47,004 bases of DNA from an uncultured Alistipes sp. (GCA_949283205.1 CASDSD010000032.1:1-47004); one strand, 5' to 3'. Positions 32,920 through 41,820 are shown, numbered from the stretch's first letter. Made by a program: numbers and translations. Notes: generated from the sequence alone by a model not told the origin.

Positions 32920-33843
32920 ATGAAGATATTGATAGCAACCGAGAAACCCTTCGCACGCGAGGCCGTGGAGGGGATCAAGGCGATATTCGCCGAGGCGGGA
33001 TACGAAACCCTCCTGCTCGAAAAATATACCGACAAGGCGCAGCTTCTGGAGGCTGTGGCCGACGTCGAGGGCCTCATCATCCGCAGCGACAAGGTCACGG
33101 CCGAAGTATTGGCCGCGGCACCCAAGCTGCGCATCGTCGTCCGTGCCGGCGCCGGCTACGACAATGTCGATCTGGCGGCCGCCAAGGCCAAGGGCGTGGT
33201 GGTGATGAACACCCCGGGCCAGAACTCGAACGCCGTGGCGGAACTCGCACTGGGCATGATGGTTTACATGGCGCGCAACCAGTTCACCGCAGGTACCGGC
33301 AGCGAGCTGCAGGGCAAGCGTATCGGCATCCACGCCTACGGCAACGTGGGACGCCTGGTAGGCCGCAAGGCAAAGGCACTGGGTATGGAGGTGGCCGCTT
33401 TCGACCCCTTCATCACAGACGGCGCCCTGTTCGAGGCCGACGGCGTACGCAAGGTGGAGAGTGTCGAGGAGCTCTACGCCTCGTCGGACTACCTCTCGCT
33501 GCACATCCCCGCAACCGAGCAGACGAAACGCTCCATCGGGTACAAGCTGCTCATGTCGATGCCCAAGGGCGCCACGCTGGTAAACACCGCCCGCAAGGAG
33601 GTGATCGACGAGGAGGGGTTGAAGGCCGCCCTCACGGAGCGTCCCGACCTGAAGTACATTACCGACATAGCCCCCGACTCGAAGGATGAACTCGCCGCGC
33701 TCTTCGGCAAGCGTTTCTTCGCCACGCCCAAGAAGATGGGTGCCGAGACGGCCGAGGCCAACATCAATGCGGGTCTTGCCGCCGCTCGCCAGATCGTGGA
33801 TTACATCGAAAACGGCAACACCCGTTTCCAGGTAAACAAATAG
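32920..33843 (+). CDS. serA: D-3-phosphoglycerate dehydrogenase, short (type III) form with lysine at the catalytic-histidine site
   Basis: A 307-residue NAD-dependent dehydrogenase that oxidises 3-phosphoglycerate in the first step of serine synthesis. The Rossmann motif is GIHAYGNVGR (137-145), and the substrate arginine is R225 in VNTARKE. There is no ACT or ASB regulatory domain, so it is a type III enzyme without that serine-feedback module. Where the usual enzyme reads TPHIGAST, this one reads TPKKMGAETAEA (269-280), placing K271 at the histidine position. Lysine-catalysed type III enzymes are known from Entamoeba. It lies 90 bp after serC. Confidence 0.92.
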   Translation: MKILIATEKPFAREAVEGIKAIFAEAGYETLLLEKYTDKAQLLEAVADVEGLIIRSDKVTAEVLAAAPKLRIVVRAGAGYDNVDLAAAKAKGVVVMNTPGQNSNAVAELALGMMVYMARNQFTAGTGSELQGKRIGIHAYGNVGRLVGRKAKALGMEVAAFDPFITDGALFEADGVRKVESVEELYASSDYLSLHIPATEQTKRSIGYKLLMSMPKGATLVNTARKEVIDEEGLKAALTERPDLKYITDIAPDSKDELAALFGKRFFATPKKMGAETAEANINAGLAAARQIVDYIENGNTRFQVNK

Positions 33844-33853
33844 GAAACGCGAT

Positions 33854-35101
33854 ATGGTCAAGATAAAACCTTTCTGCGGAATACGTCCGCCCGCAGAGTA
33901 CGCGGCCGAAGTGGCCTCGCGCCCCTACGACGTACTCAATTCGGCAGAAGCCCGACAGGAGGCCACGGAACGCTCGCTGCTGCACATAATCAAGGCCGAG
34001 ATCGACTTCGACCCTACGGTCGACGAACACTCGCCCGAGGTATACGACAAGGCGGTCGAGAACTTCCGCCTGTGGAAGGAGCGCGGCTGGCTCCGGCAGG
34101 ACGAAGAGGAGCACTACTACATCTACGCCCAGACGATGGATGGGCGCACGCAGTACGGCATCGCCATGTGCTGCCATTTCGAGGACTACCTCTCGGGAGC
34201 GATCAAGAGACACGAACTCACCCGCACCGACAAGGAGGAGGACCGCATGAAGCACGTCCGCAACCAGAAGGCAAACATCGAGCCCGTCTTCTTCACATAT
34301 CCCGACAATGCGGACATTGACGCCATTGTCGACAGCGTGGTGTCGAATACGGCGCCCGAATACGACTTCACTGCGCCCGACGGATTCCGGCACCAGTTCT
34401 GGGTGATACGCGATGCGGAGAAGAACCGCCGCATAACGGAACTCTTCGCAGCCGTACCCGCGCTCTACGTCGCCGACGGACACCACCGTACGGCAGCCGC
34501 GGCACGCGTCGGACAGGAGTGCATGAAGAACAACCCGTCGCACCGCGGCGACGAGGAGTACTGTTATTTCCTCGCCGTGACCTTCCCCGCCTCGCAGTTG
34601 CGAATCATAGACTACAACCGCGTCGTGCGCGACCTCAACGGCCTAACAAAGGAGGAGTTCCTCGCACGGCTCGCGGAATCGTTCACCGTGGAGAAGAAGG
34701 GGTCGGAGATATACAAGCCCTCGGCGCTGCACAACTTCTCGATGTATCTCGACGGCGAGTGGTACAGCCTTACGGCCAAGGCCGGGACATACGACGACAA
34801 CGACCCCATAGGGGTACTCGACGTCACGGTGCTGTCGAACCTTGTACTCGACCGCATCCTCGGCATCAAGGACCTGCGCACATCGAAACGGATAGATTTC
34901 GTGGGCGGCATCCGCGGCCTGGGCGAGCTGAAGAGACGCGTCGACAGCGGCGAGATGAAGGTTGCCTTCGCGCTCTACCCCGTCTCAATGAAACAGCTCA
35001 TCGACATCGCCGACACGGGCAACATCATGCCGCCGAAAACCACATGGTTCGAGCCGAAACTGCGCTCGGGCGTGGTGATACACTCTTTCGACGGGAAATA
35101 A
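33854..35101 (+). CDS. DUF1015-family protein
   Basis: A 415-residue cytoplasmic protein of DUF1015: opens KIKPFCGIRPPAEYA and ASRPYDVLNSAEAR, with ALYVADGHHRTAAAA in the middle and LDVTVLSNLVLDRILGI later. Its role is not established; it is repeatedly linked with serC and serA in Bacteroidota, and here it starts 10 bp after serA, so a role near serine or phosphoserine metabolism is a fair inference. Some relatives are annotated as kinase-like; I see no classical kinase motif. The operon ends at a double hairpin. Confidence 0.88.
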   Translation: MVKIKPFCGIRPPAEYAAEVASRPYDVLNSAEARQEATERSLLHIIKAEIDFDPTVDEHSPEVYDKAVENFRLWKERGWLRQDEEEHYYIYAQTMDGRTQYGIAMCCHFEDYLSGAIKRHELTRTDKEEDRMKHVRNQKANIEPVFFTYPDNADIDAIVDSVVSNTAPEYDFTAPDGFRHQFWVIRDAEKNRRITELFAAVPALYVADGHHRTAAAARVGQECMKNNPSHRGDEEYCYFLAVTFPASQLRIIDYNRVVRDLNGLTKEEFLARLAESFTVEKKGSEIYKPSALHNFSMYLDGEWYSLTAKAGTYDDNDPIGVLDVTVLSNLVLDRILGIKDLRTSKRIDFVGGIRGLGELKRRVDSGEMKVAFALYPVSMKQLIDIADTGNIMPPKTTWFEPKLRSGVVIHSFDGK

Positions 35102-35116
35102 GGTGTGCCGCACGCT

Positions 35117-35170
35117 CGGGAGACACCACGAAACGGATCGGGAGACGCCTTTTGGTGTCTCCCGATTTAT
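35117..35170. terminator. Terminator with two competing left arms
   Basis: One right arm (35153-35166, GGTGTCTCCCGAT) can pair with CGGGAGACACCA at 35117-35128 (12 bp perfect, 24-nt loop) or with ATCGGGAGACGCC at 35137-35149 (13 bp with one G-T pair, TTTT loop). ATTTATT follows. It separates DUF1015 from the convergent DUF3298 gene and may serve both. Confidence 0.75.
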
Positions 35171-35193
35171 TATGCGCAGCGTATGGCTGGACC

Positions 35194-35940
35194 CTACTCG
35201 AGCAGCGATCCCATACTCGAATAGGGGAACTCGATGCGGGGCATGCCAACGGCATAGACGCCGATCTCGTACGGTGTGTAAAGGAACGTTATGCCGGTCG
35301 AGGTGACGCAGAAATTGTCCGTCGGCTTTATGTTCTCGGGATAGTATCCCATCTCGGAGAGTTGCGCCGTATCCGTATCGGGCATTCCGAGCTGCCAGCA
35401 GAGCAGACGCGTGAGCGCCGCAGGCAGTTTGGCCTTCTGTTCGGCCGAGAAGAAGTCGTCGAGCGTGAGCTTCTGCCCCGTCTCGAGCGAGTAGTTGAGG
35501 CCCTTGACCCAGCTTATGCCGTGGGCGCCGCCGGTGAACTGGTATCCCGTGACGATATACGAGAGAGTGCAGTCGAAGACCTCGATATCCGATCTTACCA
35601 TCAGTTCATACGGGCCGTGCGAAAACTGCTCCTTGTCGCAGTTGTTCACGTCACGGAACTGCGCCGCAGCCATGTCGAAGGTCTTCTGCATGGTACGCGG
35701 CATGTCGCCCTCGAGGGCGAAGAAAGCCCTTCGGTTGGACTCCTCGATGGCTTTCAGGGTTTTGCTCTTGTCGGCATTGGCTATGCGGATATACGACATA
35801 TCCACCTTGAAGGGCTGCTTGGTGTCGAACTCCTGCTGGTAGCTCTCGAAGGTAAACATCGGCGCGGGCGAACGGTCGCATGAGGCGAAAAGAACCACCG
35901 CGGCGGCAGTAAGGAGAAAAATCAGGCTTTTGTTTTTCAT
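35194..35940 (-). CDS. DUF3298/DUF4163-type lipoprotein
   Basis: About 248 residues from the ATG at 35940. A lipobox (VVLFASCDRS, C21) makes it a lipoprotein. The C-terminal part has YQFTGGAHGISWVKGLNYSL and QKLTLDDFFS, the DUF3298 signature also seen in the outer part of RsiV anti-sigma factors. Lysozyme binding, known for RsiV, is not implied here. The function is unknown. An element at 35973-35980 could be its promoter; it is divergent from korD. Confidence 0.85.
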   Translation of the reverse strand: MKNKSLIFLLTAAAVVLFASCDRSPAPMFTFESYQQEFDTKQPFKVDMSYIRIANADKSKTLKAIEESNRRAFFALEGDMPRTMQKTFDMAAAQFRDVNNCDKEQFSHGPYELMVRSDIEVFDCTLSYIVTGYQFTGGAHGISWVKGLNYSLETGQKLTLDDFFSAEQKAKLPAALTRLLCWQLGMPDTDTAQLSEMGYYPENIKPTDNFCVTSTGITFLYTPYEIGVYAVGMPRIEFPYSSMGSLLE

Positions 35941-35972
35941 GATGCGACAAAATTGTGTTTCGGAATCGAAAA

Positions 35973-35980
35973 CAAACATA
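35973..35980 (-). promoter_or_regulatory. -7 promoter element before the DUF3298 gene
   Basis: Reads TATGTTTG on the minus strand, a perfect TAnnTTTG, 32 bp upstream of the start codon; no -33 element seen. Confidence 0.45.
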
Positions 35981-36140
35981 ATGATTTTTTCCCAATAAAA
36001 GAGGCGGGGAGCCAGAAATCGGAACACAAAAAACGCAACTGCCCCAATTGCCGGACATTACCGCAGCCGCGCCGCTCACGGCAGTGTGCGTATCGGAGAA
36101 TTAAATGCGACCATAAGAACAATATTACAAATAAAAATCG

Positions 36141-36148
36141 TATCTTTG
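36141..36148 (+). promoter_or_regulatory. -7 promoter element of the korDABC operon
   Basis: TATCTTTG, perfect TAnnTTTG, 21 bp before the korD start at 36170. The -33 region is AT-rich without a clear TTTG. It rules out the in-frame start at 36086. Confidence 0.55.
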
Positions 36149-36169
36149 TGGGTATTTAATCGTAAGCAT

Positions 36170-36397
36170 ATGGCTAAAATAAAGGGAACCCTTGTAATCG
36201 ACACCGAACATTGCAAAGGGTGCGGTGTCTGTATAGCCTCGTGTCCGTGCAATGTGCTTGCATACTCGAACGAGGTCAACGGCAAGGGATATCGTTATGT
36301 GATGATGGCGCATCCCGATTCATGTACGGGCTGTGCTTCGTGCGGAATTATATGTCCCGACAGTTGCATTGTGGTCTATAGACAAAAATTCGAATAG
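36170..36397 (+). CDS. korD: 2-oxoacid:ferredoxin oxidoreductase delta (ferredoxin) subunit
   Basis: A 75-residue ferredoxin-like protein with two 4Fe-4S motifs, CKGCGVCIASCPC and CTGCASCGIICPDSC. It relays electrons from the catalytic subunits to ferredoxin. The start at 36170 is set by the promoter at 36141-36148 and by family length. It is followed by korA after 3 bp. The same subunit set is often annotated as Vor (branched-chain 2-oxoacids), so the exact substrate is open. Confidence 0.93.
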   Translation: MAKIKGTLVIDTEHCKGCGVCIASCPCNVLAYSNEVNGKGYRYVMMAHPDSCTGCASCGIICPDSCIVVYRQKFE

Positions 36398-36400
36398 AAT

Positions 36401-37492
36401 ATGGCAGAGAAAGAGGTTAAATTGATGAAGGGCAACGAAGTCATAGCCCATGCTGCCGTCCGTTGCGGCTGCGACGGCTATTTCGGATACCCCATAACGC
36501 CCCAGTCGGAGGTGATGGAGACGCTCATGGAACTCAAGCCGTGGGAGACCACGGGCATGGTGGTGCTTCAGGCCGAATCGGAACTCGCTTCGATAAACAT
36601 GGTCTACGGCGGCGCCGCCACGGGAAAAAGAGTGATGACATCGTCGTCGAGCCCCGGCATAAGCCTCATGAGTGAGGGTACGAGCTATCTTGCGGCGTGC
36701 GAACTGCCGTGTCTGATCGTCAACTGCCAGCGCGGCGGCCCCGGACTGGGAACGATACAGCCCTCGCAGGGCGATTACTTCCAGGCATGCAAGGGCGGCG
36801 CCCACGGCGACTTCCACCTCATAGTGCTGGCCCCGGCATCGGTGCAGGAGATGCACGACTTCGTGGAGCTGGGCTTCGAGCTGGCCTTCAAATACCGCAA
36901 TCCCGCCATGATACTGGCCGACGGCGCCATAGGACAGATGATGGAGAAGGTGGTGCTGGCACCGCAGAAGCCGCGCCGCACGGACGCCGAGATCGAGGCC
37001 GAATGCGGCAGTTGGGCCGCCTGCGGCAAGGGCACGCGACGTGAGCGCAACATCTGCACCTCGCTGGAACTGCAGTCGGAGAAGATGGAGAAGATAAACC
37101 AGCGCCTGCAGGCCAAATATGCGGCCATCGAAGCCACGGAGGCCCGTTGGGAGGAGATCGACTGCGACGACGCGGAGTATGTGATCGTGGCCTTCGGCTC
37201 GTCGGCGCGCATCTGCTCGGCTACGGTCGAGACGGCACGTGAGCAGGGCATCAAGGTCGGACTGCTGCGTCCCATCACGCTCTACCCCTTCCCCGCGGAG
37301 GCCGTGGCAAAGCTCGCCGCACGCGGCGTCAAGGGGTTCCTTTCGGTGGAGCTCAACGCCGGACAGATGGTCGAGGACGTACGGCTCGCAGTGGCGGGCA
37401 AGGCTCCCGTGGCGCACTACGGTCGCCAGGGTGGCATGATGTTTACGCCCGACGAGGCGCTCGAGGCGTTGAAAGAGAAATTCCTAAAATAA
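36401..37492 (+). CDS. korA: 2-oxoacid:ferredoxin oxidoreductase alpha subunit (KorA/VorB type)
   Basis: A 363-residue subunit with the pyrimidine-binding domain (residues about 10-190: GCDGYFGYPITPQSEVMETL, TSSSSPGISLMSEG) and domain II (about 245-355: YVIVAFGSSARICSATVETA). With KorB it decarboxylates a 2-oxoacid and forms the acyl-CoA, reducing ferredoxin; in Bacteroidota the enzyme can also run as a carboxylase from succinyl-CoA. Whether the substrate is 2-oxoglutarate or 2-oxoisovalerate cannot be decided by eye. Confidence 0.92.
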   Translation: MAEKEVKLMKGNEVIAHAAVRCGCDGYFGYPITPQSEVMETLMELKPWETTGMVVLQAESELASINMVYGGAATGKRVMTSSSSPGISLMSEGTSYLAACELPCLIVNCQRGGPGLGTIQPSQGDYFQACKGGAHGDFHLIVLAPASVQEMHDFVELGFELAFKYRNPAMILADGAIGQMMEKVVLAPQKPRRTDAEIEAECGSWAACGKGTRRERNICTSLELQSEKMEKINQRLQAKYAAIEATEARWEEIDCDDAEYVIVAFGSSARICSATVETAREQGIKVGLLRPITLYPFPAEAVAKLAARGVKGFLSVELNAGQMVEDVRLAVAGKAPVAHYGRQGGMMFTPDEALEALKEKFLK

Positions 37493-37498
37493 CGAATC

Positions 37499-38269
37499 AT
37501 GGCAGAAGTTGAAATAAAACCCGAGAATCTGGTATATGCCAAGCCGCGCCTTATCACCGACGACGTGATGCACTACTGCCCCGGCTGCAGCCACGGCACG
37601 GTACACAAGCTGGTGGCCGAGGTGATCGACGAGATGGGACTCGAGAAATCGACCGTCGCCGTATCGCCCGTAGGCTGTTCGGTCTTCGCATACAAATATG
37701 TCGACGTGGACTGGGTCGAGGCGGCACACGGCCGCGCCTGCGCCGTGGCTACGGCCATCAAGCGTCTGAATCCCGACCGGCTTGTCTTCACGTATCAGGG
37801 AGACGGCGACCTTGCGGCCATAGGCACCGGAGAGACGATACATGCCGCCGCACGAGGCGAGAACATAGCCACCATCTTCATCAACAACGCCATCTACGGC
37901 ATGACGGGCGGACAGATGTCGCCCACCACGCTGCTGGGAATGAAGACGGCGACAACGCCCTACGGACGCGACGCGCACCTGAACGGCTTCCCCTACAAGA
38001 TTGCGGAGATGCTGGTACACCTCGACGGCGCGACATACATCACGCGCCAGAGCGTACACACGCCGGCCAACGTGCGCAAGTGCAAGCAGGCCATACGCAA
38101 GGCATTCGAGAACTCGCTCGCAGGCAACGGATACTCGCTGGTGGAGGTGGTATCGACCTGCAACAGCGGGTGGAAGATGTCCCCGGTCGAGGCCAACAAG
38201 TGGCTCGAGGAAAACATGATACCCTACTATCCGCTGGGCGACATAAAGTGTTCGCAGCTTCCGCGATAG
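37499..38269 (+). CDS. korB: 2-oxoacid:ferredoxin oxidoreductase beta (TPP) subunit
   Basis: A 256-residue thiamine-diphosphate subunit. CPGCSHGTVHKL near the N-terminus is the conserved cysteine segment, and GDGDLAAIGTGETIHAAARG followed by NNAIYGMTGGQMSPTT is the TPP/Mg-binding motif with the expected acidic and asparagine residues. It starts 6 bp after korA. Length and order agree with the KorAB/VorAB family. Confidence 0.94.
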   Translation: MAEVEIKPENLVYAKPRLITDDVMHYCPGCSHGTVHKLVAEVIDEMGLEKSTVAVSPVGCSVFAYKYVDVDWVEAAHGRACAVATAIKRLNPDRLVFTYQGDGDLAAIGTGETIHAAARGENIATIFINNAIYGMTGGQMSPTTLLGMKTATTPYGRDAHLNGFPYKIAEMLVHLDGATYITRQSVHTPANVRKCKQAIRKAFENSLAGNGYSLVEVVSTCNSGWKMSPVEANKWLEENMIPYYPLGDIKCSQLPR

Positions 38270-38308
38270 AGGGTTGCAGGCAAGCGCAAAAGTAAGAGTA
38301 AACGAAAT

Positions 38309-38854
38309 ATGAAAGAGACGTTGATTATAGCCGGTTTCGGCGGACAGGGCGTGCTGTCGATGGGCAAGATATTGGCCTATTCGGGAGTCATGCAGAATTA
38401 CGAGGTTACATGGATGCCTTCATACGGCCCCGAGATGCGTGGCGGTACGGCAAACGTCACCGTAATACTGTCGGACCGCCGTATTTCGTCGCCCATAGCC
38501 AACGACTACGACTCGGCAATCATACTGAACCAGCAGTCGTTGGACAAGTTCGAGAGCAAAATCAAACCGGGCGGGATACTGATTTACGACACCAACGGCA
38601 TAACGCACGCCCCCACGCGTACCGACATCGAGATCTGGGCCATAGACGCTGCGGCCGAGTGTGCCCGCACGGGTCGCGCCAAGATGTTCAACACGATGAT
38701 CCTGGGCGGATACCTCAAGGTGCGCCCCATTGTGGACATGAACAACGTTATGACGGGCCTCAAGAAATCGCTTCCCGAGCGTGCATGGCCCATGCTGCCC
38801 CAGAATGAGGAGGCGATACTCCACGGCGGCCAGATCATCCGACGCATACGGTAA
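38309..38854 (+). CDS. korC: 2-oxoacid:ferredoxin oxidoreductase gamma subunit
   Basis: A 181-residue gamma subunit, opening LIIAGFGGQGVLSMGKILAY, then MPSYGPEMRGGTANVTVILS, the two standard landmarks. It closes the four-gene korD-A-B-C run (39 bp after korB). No strong terminator follows; a GC-rich palindrome (GCGGCCGGCCGC, about 38860-38871) lies just behind the stop. Confidence 0.93.
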   Translation: MKETLIIAGFGGQGVLSMGKILAYSGVMQNYEVTWMPSYGPEMRGGTANVTVILSDRRISSPIANDYDSAIILNQQSLDKFESKIKPGGILIYDTNGITHAPTRTDIEIWAIDAAAECARTGRAKMFNTMILGGYLKVRPIVDMNNVMTGLKKSLPERAWPMLPQNEEAILHGGQIIRRIR

Positions 38855-38953
38855 GGGCTGCGGCCGGCCGCTACCGTGGTTTTGCCACAGAGGCACAATG
38901 CCGTCGTAACGATATTTTAATCTCCGCAAACGGAAGTCGGAAGCCGTTTTTCG

Positions 38954-38961
38954 TATTTTTG
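38954..38961 (+). promoter_or_regulatory. -7 promoter element before mgsA
   Basis: TATTTTTG, perfect TAnnTTTG, with a leader of about 95 nt before the mgsA start. No clear -33 element. Confidence 0.4.
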
Positions 38962-39063
38962 CACTACGGATCGCCTCCCCCGGCATAACGGAACGGGAAT
39001 TGAGCCGACAACACAGAAGAAGAGTTTTGTTTCATCGGGCGCAAGCCCGCAAATATCTGCAAT

Positions 39064-39537
39064 ATGGACAAGAGACTGACCGTGGCTTTGGTGGCCCACG
39101 ACAACATGAAACACGATTTGGCCGAATGGGTTGCGTGGAACTGGGAGAAACTGCTCTCGCATCGACTGGTATGTACCGGAACCACGGGACGCATCGTGGC
39201 CGAGACGCTCATGGAGCGTCGCAGCAAGGATGCCGCAAACTCGCGTTTCGACATCACGATGCTCAAGTCGGGCCCTCTGGGCGGCGACCAGCAGTTGGGC
39301 GCCATGATTGCCAACGGCGAGATCGACATGCTGATATTCTTCTGGGACCCCATGTCGGCACAGCCGCACGATGTGGACGTGAAGGCTCTGCTGCGTGTGG
39401 CCACGCTCTACAACGTACCTACGGCCATCAACCGTTCGTCGGCCGACTTCCTCATCTCGTCGCCCCTGATGGCACACGAGGAGTACACGCCCGTATTGAA
39501 GGACTACACGTCATACATCGAACGCACGCTGAAATAG
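39064..39537 (+). CDS. mgsA: Methylglyoxal synthase
   Basis: A 157-residue cytoplasmic lyase that turns dihydroxyacetone phosphate into methylglyoxal and phosphate, a bypass used when phosphate is short. All active-site residues of the E. coli enzyme have counterparts: H12/D13 (AHDNMKHDL), D75 (SGPLGGDQQ), D95 (FFWDPM), H102 and D105 (PHDVDV). The length is typical. It is separately transcribed from a promoter near 38954 and ends at a strong terminator. Confidence 0.96.
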   Translation: MDKRLTVALVAHDNMKHDLAEWVAWNWEKLLSHRLVCTGTTGRIVAETLMERRSKDAANSRFDITMLKSGPLGGDQQLGAMIANGEIDMLIFFWDPMSAQPHDVDVKALLRVATLYNVPTAINRSSADFLISSPLMAHEEYTPVLKDYTSYIERTLK

Positions 39538-39562
39538 CAGAAGGCAAATAATAGAGAATTCG

Positions 39563-39593
39563 CCCCGTCCCCCGTGTGGGGGGACGGGTTTTT
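39563..39593 (+). terminator. Terminator after mgsA
   Basis: CCCGTCCCCC (39564-39573) pairs with GGGGGACGGG (39579-39588), followed by TTTTT. Confidence 0.92.
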
Positions 39594-39671
39594 CATGCCG
39601 TCCTTCCGGGAGCCATATACCGCATGGGAACACAATATATGCGTCGGCGAAGTATCTTTTCACAAAAAAAA

Positions 39672-39703
39672 GTTGCACGGCCCAACTGCTTTCCCTAAAT
39701 TTG
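39672..39703 (+). promoter_or_regulatory. Promoter of the unknown exported protein gene
   Basis: GTTG (39672-39675), 20 bp, TAAATTTG (39696-39703). Transcription near 39710 leaves a leader of about 100 nt. Confidence 0.65.
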
Positions 39704-39808
39704 TGAAATGCGGAACCGGCAGCGGCCCACCCGCTGCAAACGCACCCGTATGCGCGCGGCCGGCCCCACACCACAACCGAAACCTGATTTCGCCCCATTG
39801 CGCCAACC

Positions 39809-40255
39809 ATGAAATACGCAGCCAACTATATGAGTATCGTGGCGGTAGTATTGAGCCTCTGCCTGGGATATCCACGTCTGAAAAACGCCGAGACAGCGCC
39901 CGCACCGTACAACAGCGAGGCGGAGAGCGGGGTTTCGGCCGAATCGCAATGTTCCAAGTTTGTCATGTTTTTCCGCAACGGCCACGAAATAGATGTCGAT
40001 CCGTGGCGTCGCAACACCCTGTACACGATGCTGCGCAACTATCCCGAGGAGATGATCGAAGCGCTGCACCGGGCCGATATGGCAGTACGGCTCAACGTAT
40101 ATCGCGAAATTGAGACCCTGCCTTCGATCGACGGCGCAGACATGGAGTTGCTGTATGCCGTCGTAACGGCCAGCAGAGGCGACATGGAGATACGCGCCAG
40201 CATAATACACTCTCTGGAGCGGTCGATGCAATATACCTCCGAATACGGGAGATAA
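39809..40255 (+). CDS. Unknown protein with N-terminal signal or anchor
   Basis: A 148-residue protein. Residues about 6-21 are hydrophobic (NYMSIVAVVLSLCLGY), so it is probably exported or membrane-anchored. The rest is mostly helical and acidic (DPWRRNTLYTMLRNYPEEMI, then LHRADMAVRLNVYREIETL). I recognise no family. It has its own promoter, and a subtilisin-like protease gene follows after 107 bp without a promoter that I can see, so the two may be co-transcribed. Confidence 0.65.
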   Translation: MKYAANYMSIVAVVLSLCLGYPRLKNAETAPAPYNSEAESGVSAESQCSKFVMFFRNGHEIDVDPWRRNTLYTMLRNYPEEMIEALHRADMAVRLNVYREIETLPSIDGADMELLYAVVTASRGDMEIRASIIHSLERSMQYTSEYGR

Positions 40256-40362
40256 CGCCAGCGTCGTCGCGAAGTCGCATGAACCGTGCATGGCGGCGGC
40301 CATCAGCCTGCAGCCCGCAAATTTCCCGAAGATAGCCAACCATACAAACACGTTACCGACCT

Positions 40363-41802
40363 ATGAAAAGAATCCTGCTGCTGTTCCTCATGTCGACGGC
40401 CGTATCGCTGTGCGCCGCCGGTGCGGAACCCGAAACGGAGCAGTTCGTCCCCTGCTACAAGTACCGCGTCTACCTCAAGGACAAGGGGCGCCGCACGGCA
40501 TCTCTGATGAAACATCCCGAGCGTTACCTTTCGCCACGGTCGATCGAGCGGCGCGAAAAACAGGGCCTCGCCATCGACTACACCGACCTGCCCGTAAACG
40601 GGAAATACATACGCGGCGTAGCCGCGACGGGCGTCGAGGTATTGCTCCGCAGCCGCTGGAACAATACGCTTGTTGTGCAGTGCGAGGACACCACCCTGAT
40701 GGATGCCGTGCGCGCCCTGCCATTTGTCAAGGAGGCCGTGCAGGTGGCACACTACGAAAAATCGCCGCTCAATATCAACAAAGACCGCCACGGCATGCTC
40801 TCGCAGGAGCCGTCCAATCCCGACACGTCGTACTATGCGCAAGGGGCCTCACAAATCAGTTCGCTCAACGGCCTGCCGCTGCATGAGGCGGGGTTCCGCG
40901 GCGAAGGGATGTGCATAGCCGTCATCGACGGCGGTTTCCTCAACACCGACACCATCCCCGCCATGCAGAACACCCGCATCGCGGGATCGCACAACTTCGT
41001 GATGCCCGGCGTATCGGTCTTCGACTGGAACAATGACCACGGGCAGGCTGTACTTTCGTGCATGGGAGCCAATACACCCCATGTCATGGTGGGCACTGCT
41101 CCCGAGGCGGAATATTGGCTTCTGATCTCTGAAGACGGCGGTTCGGAGCAACCCGTCGAGGAGGATAACTGGACCGCCGCCATAGAGTTTGCCGACAGCA
41201 TCGGCGCCGACGTGATAAACAGTTCGCTCGGATACGGATCTTTCGACGCCCCTTACGGCAAGGTTCCATCGTACGAACATAACGGACGTTCGCGTCTCGT
41301 ATCGCGCACGGCATCGATGGCCGCCTCGAAGGGTATGGTCGTATGCTGCGCCGCCGGCAACTCGGGCGAGGGGATACTAAGCACGATATCGGTCCCGGCC
41401 GATGCCGACAATATCATCACCGTAGGCTCTGTCGCCACTTTATACTCCAAGCAAGGAAAAAGCCGCGACGTGATGTTCTTCTCCTCTCGCGGCGGGTCGT
41501 ACGACGGCCGAATCAAGCCCGATGTCGTATGCGAAGGGCTCAATGTCATAGGCAGCAACGGCACACGCACATTCTCCTACGGCACCTCGATCTCGACGCC
41601 CGTCATGTGCGGCATGGTGGCAAGCCTGTGGCAGGCGCTGCCCGAGCTTACCGCCACAGAAATAATAGATATCGTACGCCGCAGCGGCAACCGTGCCGAC
41701 ACGCCCGACAACACATGGGGTTACGGAGAACCCGACTTCGCCAAGGCGTGGGAGATGGGCAAGGCCCTCGCCGCACAAAAGGCGGCCGCAGCAGGGAACT
41801 GA
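40363..41802 (+). CDS. Exported S8 (subtilisin-family) serine protease
   Basis: A 479-residue exported protease with a signal peptide (about 1-20, LLFLMSTAVSLCAAGA). The N-terminal part (about 25-130) resembles an S8 propeptide. The catalytic triad is D189 (IAVIDGGF), H226 (NNDHGQAV) and S409 (GTSISTPV), with the oxyanion asparagine in CCAAGNSGEG. It should degrade proteins in the periplasm or outside the cell. No type IX sorting domain was seen at the C-terminus. Terminator follows at 41821. Confidence 0.92.
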   Translation: MKRILLLFLMSTAVSLCAAGAEPETEQFVPCYKYRVYLKDKGRRTASLMKHPERYLSPRSIERREKQGLAIDYTDLPVNGKYIRGVAATGVEVLLRSRWNNTLVVQCEDTTLMDAVRALPFVKEAVQVAHYEKSPLNINKDRHGMLSQEPSNPDTSYYAQGASQISSLNGLPLHEAGFRGEGMCIAVIDGGFLNTDTIPAMQNTRIAGSHNFVMPGVSVFDWNNDHGQAVLSCMGANTPHVMVGTAPEAEYWLLISEDGGSEQPVEEDNWTAAIEFADSIGADVINSSLGYGSFDAPYGKVPSYEHNGRSRLVSRTASMAASKGMVVCCAAGNSGEGILSTISVPADADNIITVGSVATLYSKQGKSRDVMFFSSRGGSYDGRIKPDVVCEGLNVIGSNGTRTFSYGTSISTPVMCGMVASLWQALPELTATEIIDIVRRSGNRADTPDNTWGYGEPDFAKAWEMGKALAAQKAAAAGN

Positions 41803-41820
41803 CGCGCAAATAACAAAAAG

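Noticed and set aside
31726-33861. 711-codon open frame on the minus strand over serC and serA
   Set aside because: It is antisense to two genes with complete catalytic motifs. Long antisense frames are expected in GC-rich DNA with strong third-position bias, and the translation shows no family features.
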